From Streptomyces sp. A0642 (GTDB lineage Bacteria > Actinomycetota > Actinomycetes > Streptomycetales > Streptomycetaceae): a stretch of DNA of 64,000 nt. Shown here one piece after another: positions 1-9,647 of this stretch (positions within the stretch are counted from its first letter, which is position 1; each line of letters opens with the position of its first letter). Both the position numbers and the translations under genes were made by a program. Under the pieces are notes generated by a model. The model did no database searches. It was not told where the DNA came from and worked only from the letters and a program-made list of their open reading frames with translations. The DNA lies in assembly GCF_004795105.1 (NCBI RefSeq), contig NZ_SSBL01000006.1, positions 1 through 64,000 on the forward strand, given 5' to 3'.

Positions 1-303
1 CGTCCGTACGAGAACAGCCCGCTGTTCGCCCGGGCCCTCGGCAGCGGACTCGCCCCCTCCACCCCGGCACCCTCCGCGGAGCCGTCCCGGACGCCCACCA
101 CGGCCGCGGGAGTACCGGCCGCCGCCGGCCCCGTCCCGCGCCGGGTCGCCGCCCTGCTCGGCAAGGGCGCCACGGCCTCCCGCGTGGGCCGGGCCGCCGC
201 CGCGACCCTGCTGATCTGTCTGGCCGTTTCGGGCGCGGCGGCACTCGACGCCACGTACGACCTGCACAGCAGCATCGAGGTCGCGCAGGGCGAGAGCCCG
301 TAA
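1..303 (+). CDS. C-terminal end of a membrane protein (possible M56-type peptidase), partial
   Basis: An open frame enters from the left edge and stops with TAA at 301-303. The visible 100 residues are an Ala/Pro-rich linker, then a basic stretch and one hydrophobic segment (AAAATLLICLAVSGAAAL), ending in a short acidic tail. Third-position GC is very high, so the frame is real. The tail resembles the C-terminus of Streptomyces M56/BlaR1-like membrane metallopeptidases, but the catalytic HExxH region would lie outside the window, so that name is a guess. The next gene starts about 290 bp away behind its own promoter. Confidence 0.6.
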   Translation, partial: RPYENSPLFARALGSGLAPSTPAPSAEPSRTPTTAAGVPAAAGPVPRRVAALLGKGATASRVGRAAAATLLICLAVSGAAALDATYDLHSSIEVAQGESP

Positions 304-377
304 CGCCCGGTCCGGCTTCCGCGACGGCCGAGGCGCTGGCGGCAAGGGGTAAGGAGGCCGCAGGGCCGCTCAAAGAC

Positions 378-414
378 GTGGAAGCCGCCACCCCGCCGCC
401 GCTACACTCCCCCC
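378..414 (+). promoter_or_regulatory. Promoter candidate for leader peptide and ABC-F gene
   Basis: A good -10 hexamer TACACT lies at 403-408, with a weak -35-like GTGGAA about 18 bases upstream. The predicted transcript would begin at or next to the ATG at 415, so the first reading frame would be leaderless. This arrangement is common in actinobacteria and would suit a translation-sensing attenuator. Confidence 0.45.
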
Positions 415-441
415 ATGGGTTCGTCCTACTTCTTCCGCTGA
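415..441 (+). CDS. Putative 8-residue leader peptide upstream of the ABC-F gene
   Basis: The short frame reads MGSSYFFR followed by TGA. It sits right at the predicted transcription start and about 155 bases ahead of the ABC-F start codon. Many ribosome-protection and rRNA-methylase resistance genes are controlled by short upstream peptides on which a drug-stalled ribosome changes mRNA folding. The aromatic-aromatic-arginine end is a plausible stall site, but this is inference from position and from the downstream gene; no stalling motif is proven. Chance ATGs also occur, so confidence is moderate. Confidence 0.45.
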   Translation: MGSSYFFR

Positions 442-595
442 CGCCGCGCAGGGCCGCCGCCGCGCACCGCCGGGACGTCGTCGGCCGACGCCCGGGCCAC
501 GCGGCCTGCCGCCCTCCCTCGGATCCGTCCGGAAGCCCCGCCCGCCGCGCCCCGTCAGGGGCCGCCGAGGCACGCACCCCCAGGGAAACGCCGCC
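442..595 (+). promoter_or_regulatory. Structured leader between upstream peptide and ABC-F start
   Basis: The leader holds a perfect 12-base palindrome CGTCGGCCGACG at 479-490, enclosed by CCGGG/CCCGG arms, and a second hairpin GCCCC-GTCA-GGGGC at 549-562. The second lies shortly before the weak ribosome-binding site (AGGGA, about 582-586) of the ABC-F gene. Two alternative hairpins behind a short peptide are the expected parts of a transcription or translation attenuator. No clear U-tract follows either hairpin, so the mechanism is open. Confidence 0.4.
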
Positions 596-2239
<1,644 letters not shown>

Positions 2240-2252
2240 CCACGGCCACGCG

Positions 2253-2290
2253 CGACGACGGGGCGGGCCCGGGCTCAGCCCCCGTCGTCG
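2253..2290. terminator. Hairpin terminator between convergent genes
   Basis: Perfect 11-base inverted repeat CGACGACGGGG (2253-2263) and CCCCGTCGTCG (2280-2290). It lies just after the ABC-F stop and overlaps the 3' end of the minus-strand Nudix gene, so it could end transcription from both sides. There is no T-tract, which is usual for actinobacterial hairpin terminators. Confidence 0.55.
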
Positions 2291-2772
2291 GGGACGGCGC
2301 GTGCCGGTCCGCCCGCCAGACGATCCCGCAGCCGGTCCACGAAGATCCGCTGCCCCTTGACCAGCCGCTCGGCGGCGACCTCCGGCGCACACCAGGCGAA
2401 ACGGTCGATCTCCGGGAACTCCCGCTGCACACCCGAACCCCGCGGCCACTCCATCGTGAACGTCCCCGGGACCGCCGCCGCCGGATCGAGGTCGGCCTCC
2501 ACCGCCCACACCGTCACGGTCTTGCCGCCTGCCTGACGCGACTCACCCAGCGGCAGCCACACCCCGTCCGGCACGGGACGGCCGAACTCCTCCTCGAACT
2601 CCCGCCGGGCCGCCGCCTCCGCCCCCTCCTCGCCTCCGTACTCGCCCTTGGGCACCGACCATGCCGCGGTCTCCCGCCGCGCCCAGAACGGACCGCCCAT
2701 GTGCCCGACGAGGACCTCGAAGCCGGCGCCACGACGGCGGAACAGAAGGAGACCGGCGCTGTGGGGTGTCAT
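2275..2772 (-). CDS. Nudix hydrolase family protein
   Basis: 165 residues starting MTPHSAGLLLFRR; an in-frame ATG 21 bases upstream (2793) is possible, but the chosen start fits the usual N-terminus. A complete Nudix box (G-x5-E-x7-REFEEEFG) follows the SVPKGEY segment, so metal binding and hydrolysis of a nucleoside-diphosphate-linked substrate are expected. The order SAGLLLFRR...WSVPKGE...RREFEEEFG is typical of predicted NTP pyrophosphohydrolases. The substrate is unknown. It is convergent with the ABC-F gene and about 50 bp beyond the 5' end of dhaM, likely as an independent unit. Confidence 0.85.
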   Translation of the reverse strand: MTPHSAGLLLFRRRGAGFEVLVGHMGGPFWARRETAAWSVPKGEYGGEEGAEAAARREFEEEFGRPVPDGVWLPLGESRQAGGKTVTVWAVEADLDPAAAVPGTFTMEWPRGSGVQREFPEIDRFAWCAPEVAAERLVKGQRIFVDRLRDRLAGGPARAVPDDGG

Positions 2773-2822
2773 GCCGTCAAGTGTCCGCGCCACCGCCCGC
2801 GAAGGCCCGGACGACAGGCCGC

Positions 2823-3233
2823 CTACCCCTTGCGGTAGTCGTACGCCTCCGAGGCCGCGGCCGCCACGGCGTCGAGGTCGCCGCCGGCCGACGCGGTGAC
2901 CACTGCCGCCACCGCGCCCTCCACGAACGGCGCGTCGACCAGCCGTGTCCCGTCCGGGAGTTCGTCCCCCTCGGCCAGCATCGCCTTCACCGTCAGCACG
3001 GCGCTGCCCAGGTCGACGAGGACCGCGACCCCCGCGCCCCCGTCGACCGTCCGGGCGGCCTCCGCGATGAGTTCCGCGCTCGTCCCGAGACCGCCCGCAG
3101 GTGTGCCGCCGGCCGCCGCCACCGGCGCCGTCGCCCCGCCCGCCGCGAGCCCCCTCGCGAGTTCCGCGACCGCCTCGGCCACCGCCCCGCTGTGCGACAC
3201 CAGCACGATCCCGACCTGCTTGCCCGCGCTCAC
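2823..3233 (-). CDS. dhaM: PTS-dependent dihydroxyacetone kinase phosphotransferase subunit DhaM
   Basis: 136 residues, an EIIA-Man-like domain. The N-terminus GIVLVSHSGAVAEAVAEL carries the phospho-accepting His (in SHS) that passes phosphate from HPr to the ADP cofactor held in DhaL. Only this one domain is present, unlike the E. coli protein with added HPr and EI-like domains, so it must rely on general PTS proteins encoded elsewhere. The start codon overlaps the dhaL stop by 4 bp (3230-3233), indicating translational coupling. It is the last gene of the dhaKLM operon. Confidence 0.9.
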   Translation of the reverse strand: MSAGKQVGIVLVSHSGAVAEAVAELARGLAAGGATAPVAAAGGTPAGGLGTSAELIAEAARTVDGGAGVAVLVDLGSAVLTVKAMLAEGDELPDGTRLVDAPFVEGAVAAVVTASAGGDLDAVAAAASEAYDYRKG

Positions 3234-3844
3234 GCGTCGCCTCCGGCCGCCGCGGCGGTCTCCGCCAGCGCGGCGATCAACAGGGCGGCCGATGTGGCCC
3301 CCGGGTCCTGATGCCCGATGCTCCGTTCACCCAGATAGCTCGCCCGGCCCTTGCGCGCCTGCAGCGGGACCGTCGCCTCCGCGCCCGCCTGTGCGGCGTC
3401 CCGCCCCGCCTCGAACGACGTCCCGAGCGCCTCGACGGCCGGCAGCAGCGCGTCGAGCATCGTCTTGTCGCCGGCCTGCGCCCCGCCCAGCTGGGCCACC
3501 GCCGCCACGCCCTCCCCGAGCGCCCGCGCGAGCTCATCGGCACTGACGGCGGGCGCGTCGCCCAGTGCCTTGCCCGTGCGCCGCAGCAGCGTTCCGTACA
3601 GGGGCCCGGACGCCCCGCCGACGGTCGAGATCAGCTGCCTCCCGGCCAGCGTGAGGACGCCGCCCGGAGTCCCGGGGGGCTCCTTGCCGAGGGCGGCGGA
3701 GACCGCGGTGAACCCGCGCTGCAGATTGCTGCCGTGGTCCGCGTCCCCGATCGCGGAGTCGAGTTCGGTCAGGCGGGCGGCCTCACGGTCGACGGAGGCA
3801 GCGGTCGTGGTCATCCAGCGGTGGAAGAATTCGGCGTCGAGCAC
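3230..3844 (-). CDS. dhaL: Dihydroxyacetone kinase ADP-binding subunit DhaL
   Basis: 204 residues, the all-helical subunit that holds ADP-Mg as a fixed phosphate carrier. The diagnostic IGDADHGSNLQRGF segment (Mg-binding Asp residues) and later GGASGPLYGT and GDKTMLDALLP motifs are all present. I chose the GTG at 3844 because GAGGAG sits 8 bases upstream; an ATG at 3814 is an alternative. It lies 54 bp after dhaK and overlaps dhaM by 4 bp. Together the three subunits phosphorylate dihydroxyacetone with PEP-derived phosphate, feeding triose phosphate into glycolysis. Confidence 0.92.
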   Translation of the reverse strand: MLDAEFFHRWMTTTAASVDREAARLTELDSAIGDADHGSNLQRGFTAVSAALGKEPPGTPGGVLTLAGRQLISTVGGASGPLYGTLLRRTGKALGDAPAVSADELARALGEGVAAVAQLGGAQAGDKTMLDALLPAVEALGTSFEAGRDAAQAGAEATVPLQARKGRASYLGERSIGHQDPGATSAALLIAALAETAAAAGGDA

Positions 3845-3898
3845 ATGCGCTCCTCGGTGCGTCGGATGGATCGGCCTTCCCGTGCGAGGCCGTACGGG

Positions 3899-4885
3899 TC
3901 AGCGGCCCCAGCGCAGGGCGGGTGTCTGCACCGGTGCGTCCCAGAGCCGTACCAGCTCCTCGTCCACCTGGCAGAGCGTCACGGAACAGCCCGCCATGTC
4001 GAGCGAGGTCACGTAGTTGCCCACGAGGGTACGGGCCACCACGACGCCGCGTTCGGAGAGCACCCGCTGCACCTCGGCGTTGAATCCGTACAGTTCCAAC
4101 AGCGGTGTCGCACCCATGCCGTTGACCAGCACCATGACCGGACTCTGCGGCCGGAGGTCCTCCAGCACCGCGTCCACCGCGAAGTCCGCGATCTCCCGCG
4201 AGGTCATCATCGGGCGGCGTTCCCGTCCCGGCTCGCCGTGGATCCCCACTCCCAGTTCGAGCTCGCCGGGCGGCAGGTCGAACGTGGGGGAGCCCTTGGC
4301 GGGCGTGGTGACCGACGTCAGCGCCACCCCGAAACTCCGTGACGCCTCGTTGACCTGCCGCGCGAGGGCCGCCACCCGTTCCAGCGGCGCTCCCTCCTCC
4401 GCCGCGGCCCCGGCGATCTTCTCGACGAAGAGGGTCGCTCCCGTGCCCCGTCGCCCTGCCGTGTAGAGGCTGTCGGTCACCGCCACGTCGTCGTTCACGA
4501 GCACCTGGGCGACCTGCACCCCTTCCTCGTCGGCGAGTTCGGCGGCCATCTCGAAGTTGAGCACGTCGCCCGTGTAGTTCTTCACGACGAACAGCACGCC
4601 CGCGCCGCTGTCGACGGCGGCGGCCGCCCGCAGCATCTGATCCGGTACGGGTGAGGTGAACACCTCGCCGGGGCACGCGGCCGACAGCATGCCGGGGCCG
4701 ACGAACCCGGCGTGGAGCGGCTCGTGCCCGGACCCGCCCCCGGACACCAGCGCGACCTTTCCGGCCACGGGCGCGTCGCGTCGTACGACGACACGGTTCT
4801 CCACGTCCACGGTCAGTTCGGGGTGGGCGGCGGCCATGCCGCGCAGCCCGTCGGCGACCACGGTTTCGGGGACGTTGATCAGCAT
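3899..4885 (-). CDS. dhaK: Dihydroxyacetone kinase substrate-binding subunit DhaK
   Basis: 328 residues beginning MLINVPETVVADGLRG, the normal DhaK N-terminus. The frame is open further upstream, but the ATG at 4885 has GGGAGA about 10 bases before it and gives the usual length. GGGSGHEPLHAGFVGPGMLSAA contains the His that binds dihydroxyacetone covalently as a hemiaminal. The NYTGDVLNFEMAAE segment is also typical. It is the first gene of the operon and divergent from an MFS gene, sharing a roughly 190 bp control region. Confidence 0.93.
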   Translation of the reverse strand: MLINVPETVVADGLRGMAAAHPELTVDVENRVVVRRDAPVAGKVALVSGGGSGHEPLHAGFVGPGMLSAACPGEVFTSPVPDQMLRAAAAVDSGAGVLFVVKNYTGDVLNFEMAAELADEEGVQVAQVLVNDDVAVTDSLYTAGRRGTGATLFVEKIAGAAAEEGAPLERVAALARQVNEASRSFGVALTSVTTPAKGSPTFDLPPGELELGVGIHGEPGRERRPMMTSREIADFAVDAVLEDLRPQSPVMVLVNGMGATPLLELYGFNAEVQRVLSERGVVVARTLVGNYVTSLDMAGCSVTLCQVDEELVRLWDAPVQTPALRWGR

Positions 4886-4950
4886 GCGCAACGGAATCTC
4901 CCAGGAAGGCTGGCGGCGCTGGACCACCACCGTAGGACGCCGAAGGCCCC

Positions 4951-4966
4951 GTGCGAAGAACCGCAC
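4951..4966. promoter_or_regulatory. Inverted repeat in the dhaK / MFS divergent region
   Basis: GTGCG-N6-CGCAC at 4951-4966, about 65 bases upstream of dhaK. The size and spacing suit a small dimeric repressor. No regulator gene is adjacent, so the link to dha control is only positional. Confidence 0.25.
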
Positions 4967-5072
4967 CCGGTCCGCTCGCACCCGAGGCCCGTCGCGCGAC
5001 CGGAAAATGACGGGCCCTCCGGGGCCGGCCCGCATACCGTCGGCGGCCGGGCGGCATCGAGGAGGGTACGTG

Positions 5073-6374
5073 GTGAATGCAGGTGAACCGTCGGAGAGGG
5101 AGGCGGCGACGGCGGCGGCCGGGGAGCCCGTCTCCCTCCCGCTCCGGAGGAATCGCGCCTACCGCGTCTTCCTGGTGATCCAGTCCCTGTCCGCCCTCGG
5201 GGACTCCTTCTCGTACGTGGCGATTCCGCTCCTGGTGCTGCACAGCACGGGGTCGGTGGTCCAGATGGGGGTGGTCACGGGCCTCACGGGAGTCGCCTCG
5301 ATCATCACGGGGGTCTTCGCCGGTGTGGTCGCGGACCGGTTCGACCGCAGGCGGCTCCTGATGATCAGCGACGCCGCCCGCTGTCTGCTCTACGCGATCA
5401 TTCCGCTGGTCTGGCTGTTCGCGACGCCGCTCTGGCTGATCTACACCCTCGTGCCGGTCGTCGGCGTCTTCTCCATGCTCTTCCAGGTCACCTATGTGAC
5501 CGTGGTTCCGGCCCTCGTGGCGCCGGACCAGATCGCGCGGGCCAACGGGCACCTCTTCGCCACCTTCGCCGTCGCCGGAGTCGCCGGCCCGGCACTCGCC
5601 GGCTTCGTGGCCGCGGCCGCCGGTCCCGCGGCCGCCATCGGCATCGACTCCGTGACCTTCGCGGTCTCCGCCCTCGGCGTGCTGTTCGTCAGGATCCGCC
5701 CGGCCCCGCGCGTCGACGCGGCCGCGGCCGCAGAGGGGGCCGGACGCGGCGGGGTGCGGCGGGAGTTCTGGGCGGGTGCACGGTTCCTGTGGGCGCACCC
5801 GGTCCTCCGCCCGCTGACCGTGCTGCTCTCGTTGCTGACCTTCCTCACCTACGGGACGACGGACCTCGTGATCTACCTCCTGAAGCACGATCTCGGCCAC
5901 GGCGACACCACGGTCGGCTATGTGCTGGCGGCGGGGACGGTCGGCACGTTCCTCGCCTCCGCCGTCGTCGCCCGGGTCCGTGCGCGGATGGGGTTCGGGG
6001 CGAGCTGGATCGCGGCCTTCGCGCTCGCCGGGGCCGCCGTCGCCTGTCTGGGGCTGTCGCGGAGCGTGCCGGTGATCGCCGTCCTGATGACGCTCAACGT
6101 CATGGGTACCGGTGTCGCCGGCATCTCCTCCATGTCGCTCCGCCAGGAGGTGACCCCGAGCCCGCTGCTGGGCAGGGTCACCTCCACGTTCTGGACCATC
6201 CACTCCGCACTCGGCCCCCTGGGCGCGGCCGCCGCCACGGCGGCCGCGGCCGGTTTCGGGGTCACCACGGTCTTCGTGGCCGTCGGCGCCGCCGTCCTGT
6301 GCGTCGCGCTGACCGGTACGGTGACGGGCATCGCGCAGTCGACCCCCCGGCGTGCGCTTGCGGATACGGCGTAG
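5073..6374 (+). CDS. MFS transporter, drug-exporter type (12 TM)
   Basis: About 433 residues. The open frame starts much earlier, but GGAGGG at 5061-5066 places the start at GTG 5073 (or GTG 5070). Hydrophobic segments alternate with the MFS loop VADRFDRRRLLMISD after the second helix, the pattern of the EntS/MefA-like DHA3 exporters. The N-terminal RNRAYRVFLVIQSLSALGDS segment is also typical of these. The substrate is unknown. It stands alone and is divergent from dhaK. Confidence 0.85.
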   Translation: MNAGEPSEREAATAAAGEPVSLPLRRNRAYRVFLVIQSLSALGDSFSYVAIPLLVLHSTGSVVQMGVVTGLTGVASIITGVFAGVVADRFDRRRLLMISDAARCLLYAIIPLVWLFATPLWLIYTLVPVVGVFSMLFQVTYVTVVPALVAPDQIARANGHLFATFAVAGVAGPALAGFVAAAAGPAAAIGIDSVTFAVSALGVLFVRIRPAPRVDAAAAAEGAGRGGVRREFWAGARFLWAHPVLRPLTVLLSLLTFLTYGTTDLVIYLLKHDLGHGDTTVGYVLAAGTVGTFLASAVVARVRARMGFGASWIAAFALAGAAVACLGLSRSVPVIAVLMTLNVMGTGVAGISSMSLRQEVTPSPLLGRVTSTFWTIHSALGPLGAAAATAAAAGFGVTTVFVAVGAAVLCVALTGTVTGIAQSTPRRALADTA

Positions 6375-6491
6375 ACCGGCGGCGGCACAGCCGGAGCGCG
6401 CGGGCCTGCCTTCCCCCCCGGCGAACGGCGCGCGGGCTACGCTGTCGGGCGCCGGCGTGCTTCCCCTCCTCCAGCGGACAGGTGATCGGAC

Positions 6492-7037
6492 TTGCTGTAC
6501 ATCGCGTTCCTGCGCGGGCTGAACGTGCCGGGCCGCTCGGTGAAGATGGAGTACCTGCGCAGTCTGTTCACGGACATGGGGTTCGGCTCCGTGCGCAGCT
6601 ACATCCAGAGCGGAAACGTCTTCTTCGAGTCCGAGGAGACCGACCGGGGCGCGCTCGGCGCGCGCATCCGCGACGAGCTCACCCGGACACTCGGCTACGA
6701 GGTCGCGGTCTGCCTGCGTACGGTGCCCGAACTGGAGGCGCTCATCGCGCTCGATCCGTTCAAGGACGTGACGGTCACCGACGACCTGCGCTGCTGCGTG
6801 GTGTTCACGACCCGGCCGGTCGATCCGGAGCTCGCGCTGCCGATGCTCTCCCCGAAGAAGGACATGGAGATCATCGGCAGCGCCGGATGCGACGCCTTCG
6901 TCGTCTGGTACCTGATCAAGGGGAAGGCGCCGGCCGCGAAGGGCTTCCAGGAGCGCGTCCTCGGCCACGACGCGACGACGCGTTTCTTCCACACCGTCGT
7001 GAAGATCCTCGACGCGGCCAAGAAGGGCACGGCCTGA
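6492..7037 (+). CDS. DUF1697 family protein
   Basis: 181 residues with the conserved DUF1697 opening IAFLRGLNVPG...KMEYLRSLFTDMGF and YIQSGNVFFES. The start is TTG at 6492 with AGGTGA upstream; CTG at 6495 is an alternative. The family is widespread in bacteria, cytosolic by its sequence, and has no established biochemical role. It converges with the molybdate transporter gene and sits 117 bp after the MFS gene. Confidence 0.85.
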   Translation: MLYIAFLRGLNVPGRSVKMEYLRSLFTDMGFGSVRSYIQSGNVFFESEETDRGALGARIRDELTRTLGYEVAVCLRTVPELEALIALDPFKDVTVTDDLRCCVVFTTRPVDPELALPMLSPKKDMEIIGSAGCDAFVVWYLIKGKAPAAKGFQERVLGHDATTRFFHTVVKILDAAKKGTA

Positions 7038-7095
7038 CGGACGGGCCGCAGGGCCGCGGCGCGTCTCAGCGGGGAAGCGAACGCCGCACTCCGCC

Positions 7096-9024
7096 TCACA
7101 GCGGTACGACGGTCGCCTCCGTGGCCTTCACGCCGGTCCACACCGCGACCCCGTCGGCGAGGCCGAGTTCGGCTGCGGCCTGCGGCGTGATCTCGGCGAC
7201 GAGGTCCGGGGCCCGGTCCGACGCGACCAGGACCCGCAGCCGGCTCCCGCTGGACGTGATCTCCCGGACCGTTCCGGGCCAGACGTTACGCGGGCTGCCG
7301 GCCGGCTTCTCGCGGTGCACGGAGACGGCTTCCGGCGCGATCACCGCGAGCGCCGGAGTACCGACGGGCAGCGGTTCCGCCACGACGAGCCGGCCGCCCC
7401 CGGACAGGGCGAGCCCTTCCGCGGTGGCCGTGCCCGGCCAGGCGTTGCGCCCCAGCATCCGCGCCACCCAGGGGGAGCGGGGATGACGGGTCACCTCCGG
7501 CGGCGGCGCGTCCTGCAGGACCCGGCCTTCGTCGAGCACGAGGACCCGGTCGGCGAGGGACACCGCTTCCACGGGGTCGTGGGTGACGATCAGACAGACG
7601 CCGCCGAAGCCGTCGAGATGGGTGCGCAGCGTGTGCCGCACCTGCGCACGGGTGGTCTGGTCGAGTGCGGCGAGCGGCTCGTCCAGGAGCAGCAGCCGGG
7701 GCCGGGCGGCGAGAGCCCGGGCCAGGGCGACGCGCTGCGCCTGGCCACCGGAGACCTGGGACGGGCGGCGCGCGGAGAGGTGACCGACGCCGAGCCGGTC
7801 GAGCCATTCCTGGGCGCGGCGGCGGGCCTCGCGGCGCGGCACCCCGTGGGCGCGGAGCCCGTACGCCGTGTTGCCGAGGGCCGTCAGATGCGGGAAGAGC
7901 GCGCCGTCCTGCGGTACCCAGGCGACCCCGCGCCGGTGCGGGGGCAGGTCGCCGACGTCGATGTCCCCGAGGCGCAGCCGGGCGCGTGAGCGTGGCGTGA
8001 GGCCGAGCAGCGCCCGCAGCAGAGTGGTCTTGCCCGCGCCGTTGGGCCCGACGACGGCGAGGGTGGTGCCGGGTCCTGCGCTGAGCGTCAGCTGGTTGAA
8101 CCCGGTGACTTCGGCGTGCAGCGCCCACTCCTCCCGTACCGCCGCGCCGTCGGGGGCCGCCGGTGCGACGAACGGCGCCGGTTCCTCCGGGGCGGGCACC
8201 GCGGGACGGCTGTGGCGGGCCGGCGCCCCCGTCCAGCGTCCGCGCAGCGCGATCAGCACCATCATCGCGAGGGCGAGCAGCAGCAGGGAGACCGAGGTGG
8301 CGGCCTCGGGGGACTCCTGGAGCAGCAGGTACACCTGGAGCGGAAGCGTCTGAGTGGTCCCCGGGAGGTTGCCCGCGAACGTGATGGTCGCGCCGAACTC
8401 GCCGAGTGCCCGGGCCCAGGTCAGGGCGGCTCCGGCGACGAGCCCCGGCGCGACCATGGGCAGGGTGACCGTGAGGAACACCCGCAACGGTGAGGCGCCC
8501 AGGGAGGCGGCCGTCTCCTCGTACCGCGCGTGCAGTCCGCCCAGCGCCCCTTCCAGGCTGATGACCAGGAACGGCATCGCCACGAAGGTCGCCGCGAGGA
8601 CCGTGCCGGAGGTGTGGAAGGGGAAGGTGATGCCGAAGGTGTCCTCCAGCCACGGGCCGAGGAGCCCGCGCCGGCCGAAGGCCAGGAGGAGGGCGACACC
8701 GCCCACGGTCGGCGGCAGCACCATCGGCAGAAGGACGAGTGAGCGGACGAACGCCTTGCCGGGGAAGTCGGTCCTCGCCAGCAGCCAGGCCAGCGGGACA
8801 CCGAGGACGAGGGAGAGACCGAGCGACCAGAACGACACGACGAGGGAGAGCCGCAGCGCCTCGGTCGTGCCCGGGCTGCTGAGATGGGCTCCGACGTCGC
8901 CCCAGGACGTGCGGGCGAGGATCCCGATCAGAGGCATCAGCAGGAACGCGATGGCGAGGAGCGCGGGGATCGCCAGGGCGATGGGCGTGCGGGGGCGCGC
9001 TGGGCGGCCGCGGAGACGTTTCAT
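7096..9024 (-). CDS. Fused molybdate ABC transporter permease/ATP-binding protein (ModB-ModC)
   Basis: 642 residues. Residues 1 to about 263 are a ModB-type permease with several membrane segments and the EAA loop (EETAASLGASPLRVF, about 169-183). A Pro/Ala linker leads to an ABC ATPase with Walker A GPNGAGKTT (about 326-334), signature VSGGQAQR and Walker B LLLLDEPLAALD, then a C-terminal TOBE-like region (about 560-642) that usually binds oxyanion. The frame opens further upstream, but ATG 9024 (MKRLRGRP) gives a normal N-terminus after AGGGA. Permease and ATPase are normally separate genes; the fused form is known in actinobacteria. No binding protein is adjacent; a modA lies at 26.5 kb. 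Confidence 0.9.
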   Translation of the reverse strand: MKRLRGRPARPRTPIALAIPALLAIAFLLMPLIGILARTSWGDVGAHLSSPGTTEALRLSLVVSFWSLGLSLVLGVPLAWLLARTDFPGKAFVRSLVLLPMVLPPTVGGVALLLAFGRRGLLGPWLEDTFGITFPFHTSGTVLAATFVAMPFLVISLEGALGGLHARYEETAASLGASPLRVFLTVTLPMVAPGLVAGAALTWARALGEFGATITFAGNLPGTTQTLPLQVYLLLQESPEAATSVSLLLLALAMMVLIALRGRWTGAPARHSRPAVPAPEEPAPFVAPAAPDGAAVREEWALHAEVTGFNQLTLSAGPGTTLAVVGPNGAGKTTLLRALLGLTPRSRARLRLGDIDVGDLPPHRRGVAWVPQDGALFPHLTALGNTAYGLRAHGVPRREARRRAQEWLDRLGVGHLSARRPSQVSGGQAQRVALARALAARPRLLLLDEPLAALDQTTRAQVRHTLRTHLDGFGGVCLIVTHDPVEAVSLADRVLVLDEGRVLQDAPPPEVTRHPRSPWVARMLGRNAWPGTATAEGLALSGGGRLVVAEPLPVGTPALAVIAPEAVSVHREKPAGSPRNVWPGTVREITSSGSRLRVLVASDRAPDLVAEITPQAAAELGLADGVAVWTGVKATEATVVPL

Positions 9025-9109
9025 CGTGGATCCCTGGGGCTTCGGGCGGACGGGGTGCCGCCCGTGAGGCGCGAACGGTGGCTCGCGGTGGGCCGGACGG
9101 GAGGACGGG

Positions 9110-9505
9110 TCAGGTGCGGTCGATGTGCACACTGGTCGACTTGACCCGGGCGGTCGCCGTCATGCCGACCTCCAGCCCCAGCTCCTCGACGGCTTCCCGG
9201 GTCAGCAGTGACACGAGCCGGTGCGGCCCGGCCTGGATCTCCACCTGCGCCGCCACGTCCCCCAGCTTGACCGCGGTGACGATGCCCGGGAAGGCATTGC
9301 GCGCGGAGGTGTAGGAGACCTCCTCCTCGCCGGCGCCGTTCTGCGCGACCTCGACGGAGAACGCGGCCAGGTCGCGGCCGTCGATCAGGCGGCGGCCGCC
9401 CTCCTCGCGGTGGGTCGCGACACGGCCGGCATCCGCCCAGCGCCGTGCGGTGTCCGGGCTGACGCCGAGCAGGCGAGCGGCCTGCCCAATGGTGTAGGAC
9501 TGCAT
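9110..9505 (-). CDS. Helix-turn-helix / TOBE domain molybdate-responsive regulator
   Basis: 131 residues. Residues 1-60 form a MerR/excisionase-like helix-turn-helix (YTIGQAARLLGVSPDTARRWADAG...GRRLIDGRDLAAF). Residues 65-131 form a molybdopterin-binding TOBE domain (SARNAFPGIVTAVKLGDVAAQVEI...). This is ModE-like logic in a single-TOBE protein: oxyanion binding probably changes DNA binding. It lies 85 bp upstream of the fused permease/ATPase on the same strand, so it probably controls molybdate uptake and itself. ATG 9505 coincides with the predicted transcription start, implying a leaderless message. Confidence 0.88.
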   Translation of the reverse strand: MQSYTIGQAARLLGVSPDTARRWADAGRVATHREEGGRRLIDGRDLAAFSVEVAQNGAGEEEVSYTSARNAFPGIVTAVKLGDVAAQVEIQAGPHRLVSLLTREAVEELGLEVGMTATARVKSTSVHIDRT

Positions 9506-9512
9506 ATGCCGC

Positions 9513-9544
9513 ACTGTAGGGGCGATAAGCTTGCAGATACAAGC
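9513..9544 (-). promoter_or_regulatory. Promoter and operator candidate of the TOBE regulator gene
   Basis: On the minus strand, -35 TTGTAT (9537-9542) and -10 TACAGT (9513-9518) are separated by 18 bases, placing the start point at the ATG. An inverted repeat GCTTG-N6-CAAGC (9529-9544) covers the -35, a position suited to autorepression by the HTH/TOBE protein. Confidence 0.5.
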
Positions 9545-9647
9545 ATGCGCGGGGGAAGTCCTGGTGGGTGGCCGGAAACCACCGGCCGGTGCTCCGGGTG
9601 GCCCTGCCGGGATGAGGAATCGCGGCCTGCGCCCTAGTGTGCGAGCC

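Noticed and set aside
3783..6992. Minus-strand open frame of more than 1000 codons across dha and MFS genes
   Set aside because: It is an out-of-frame shadow: the encoded text is Arg/Gly/Asp-rich without any motif, and dhaK, dhaL and the MFS gene explain the same DNA.
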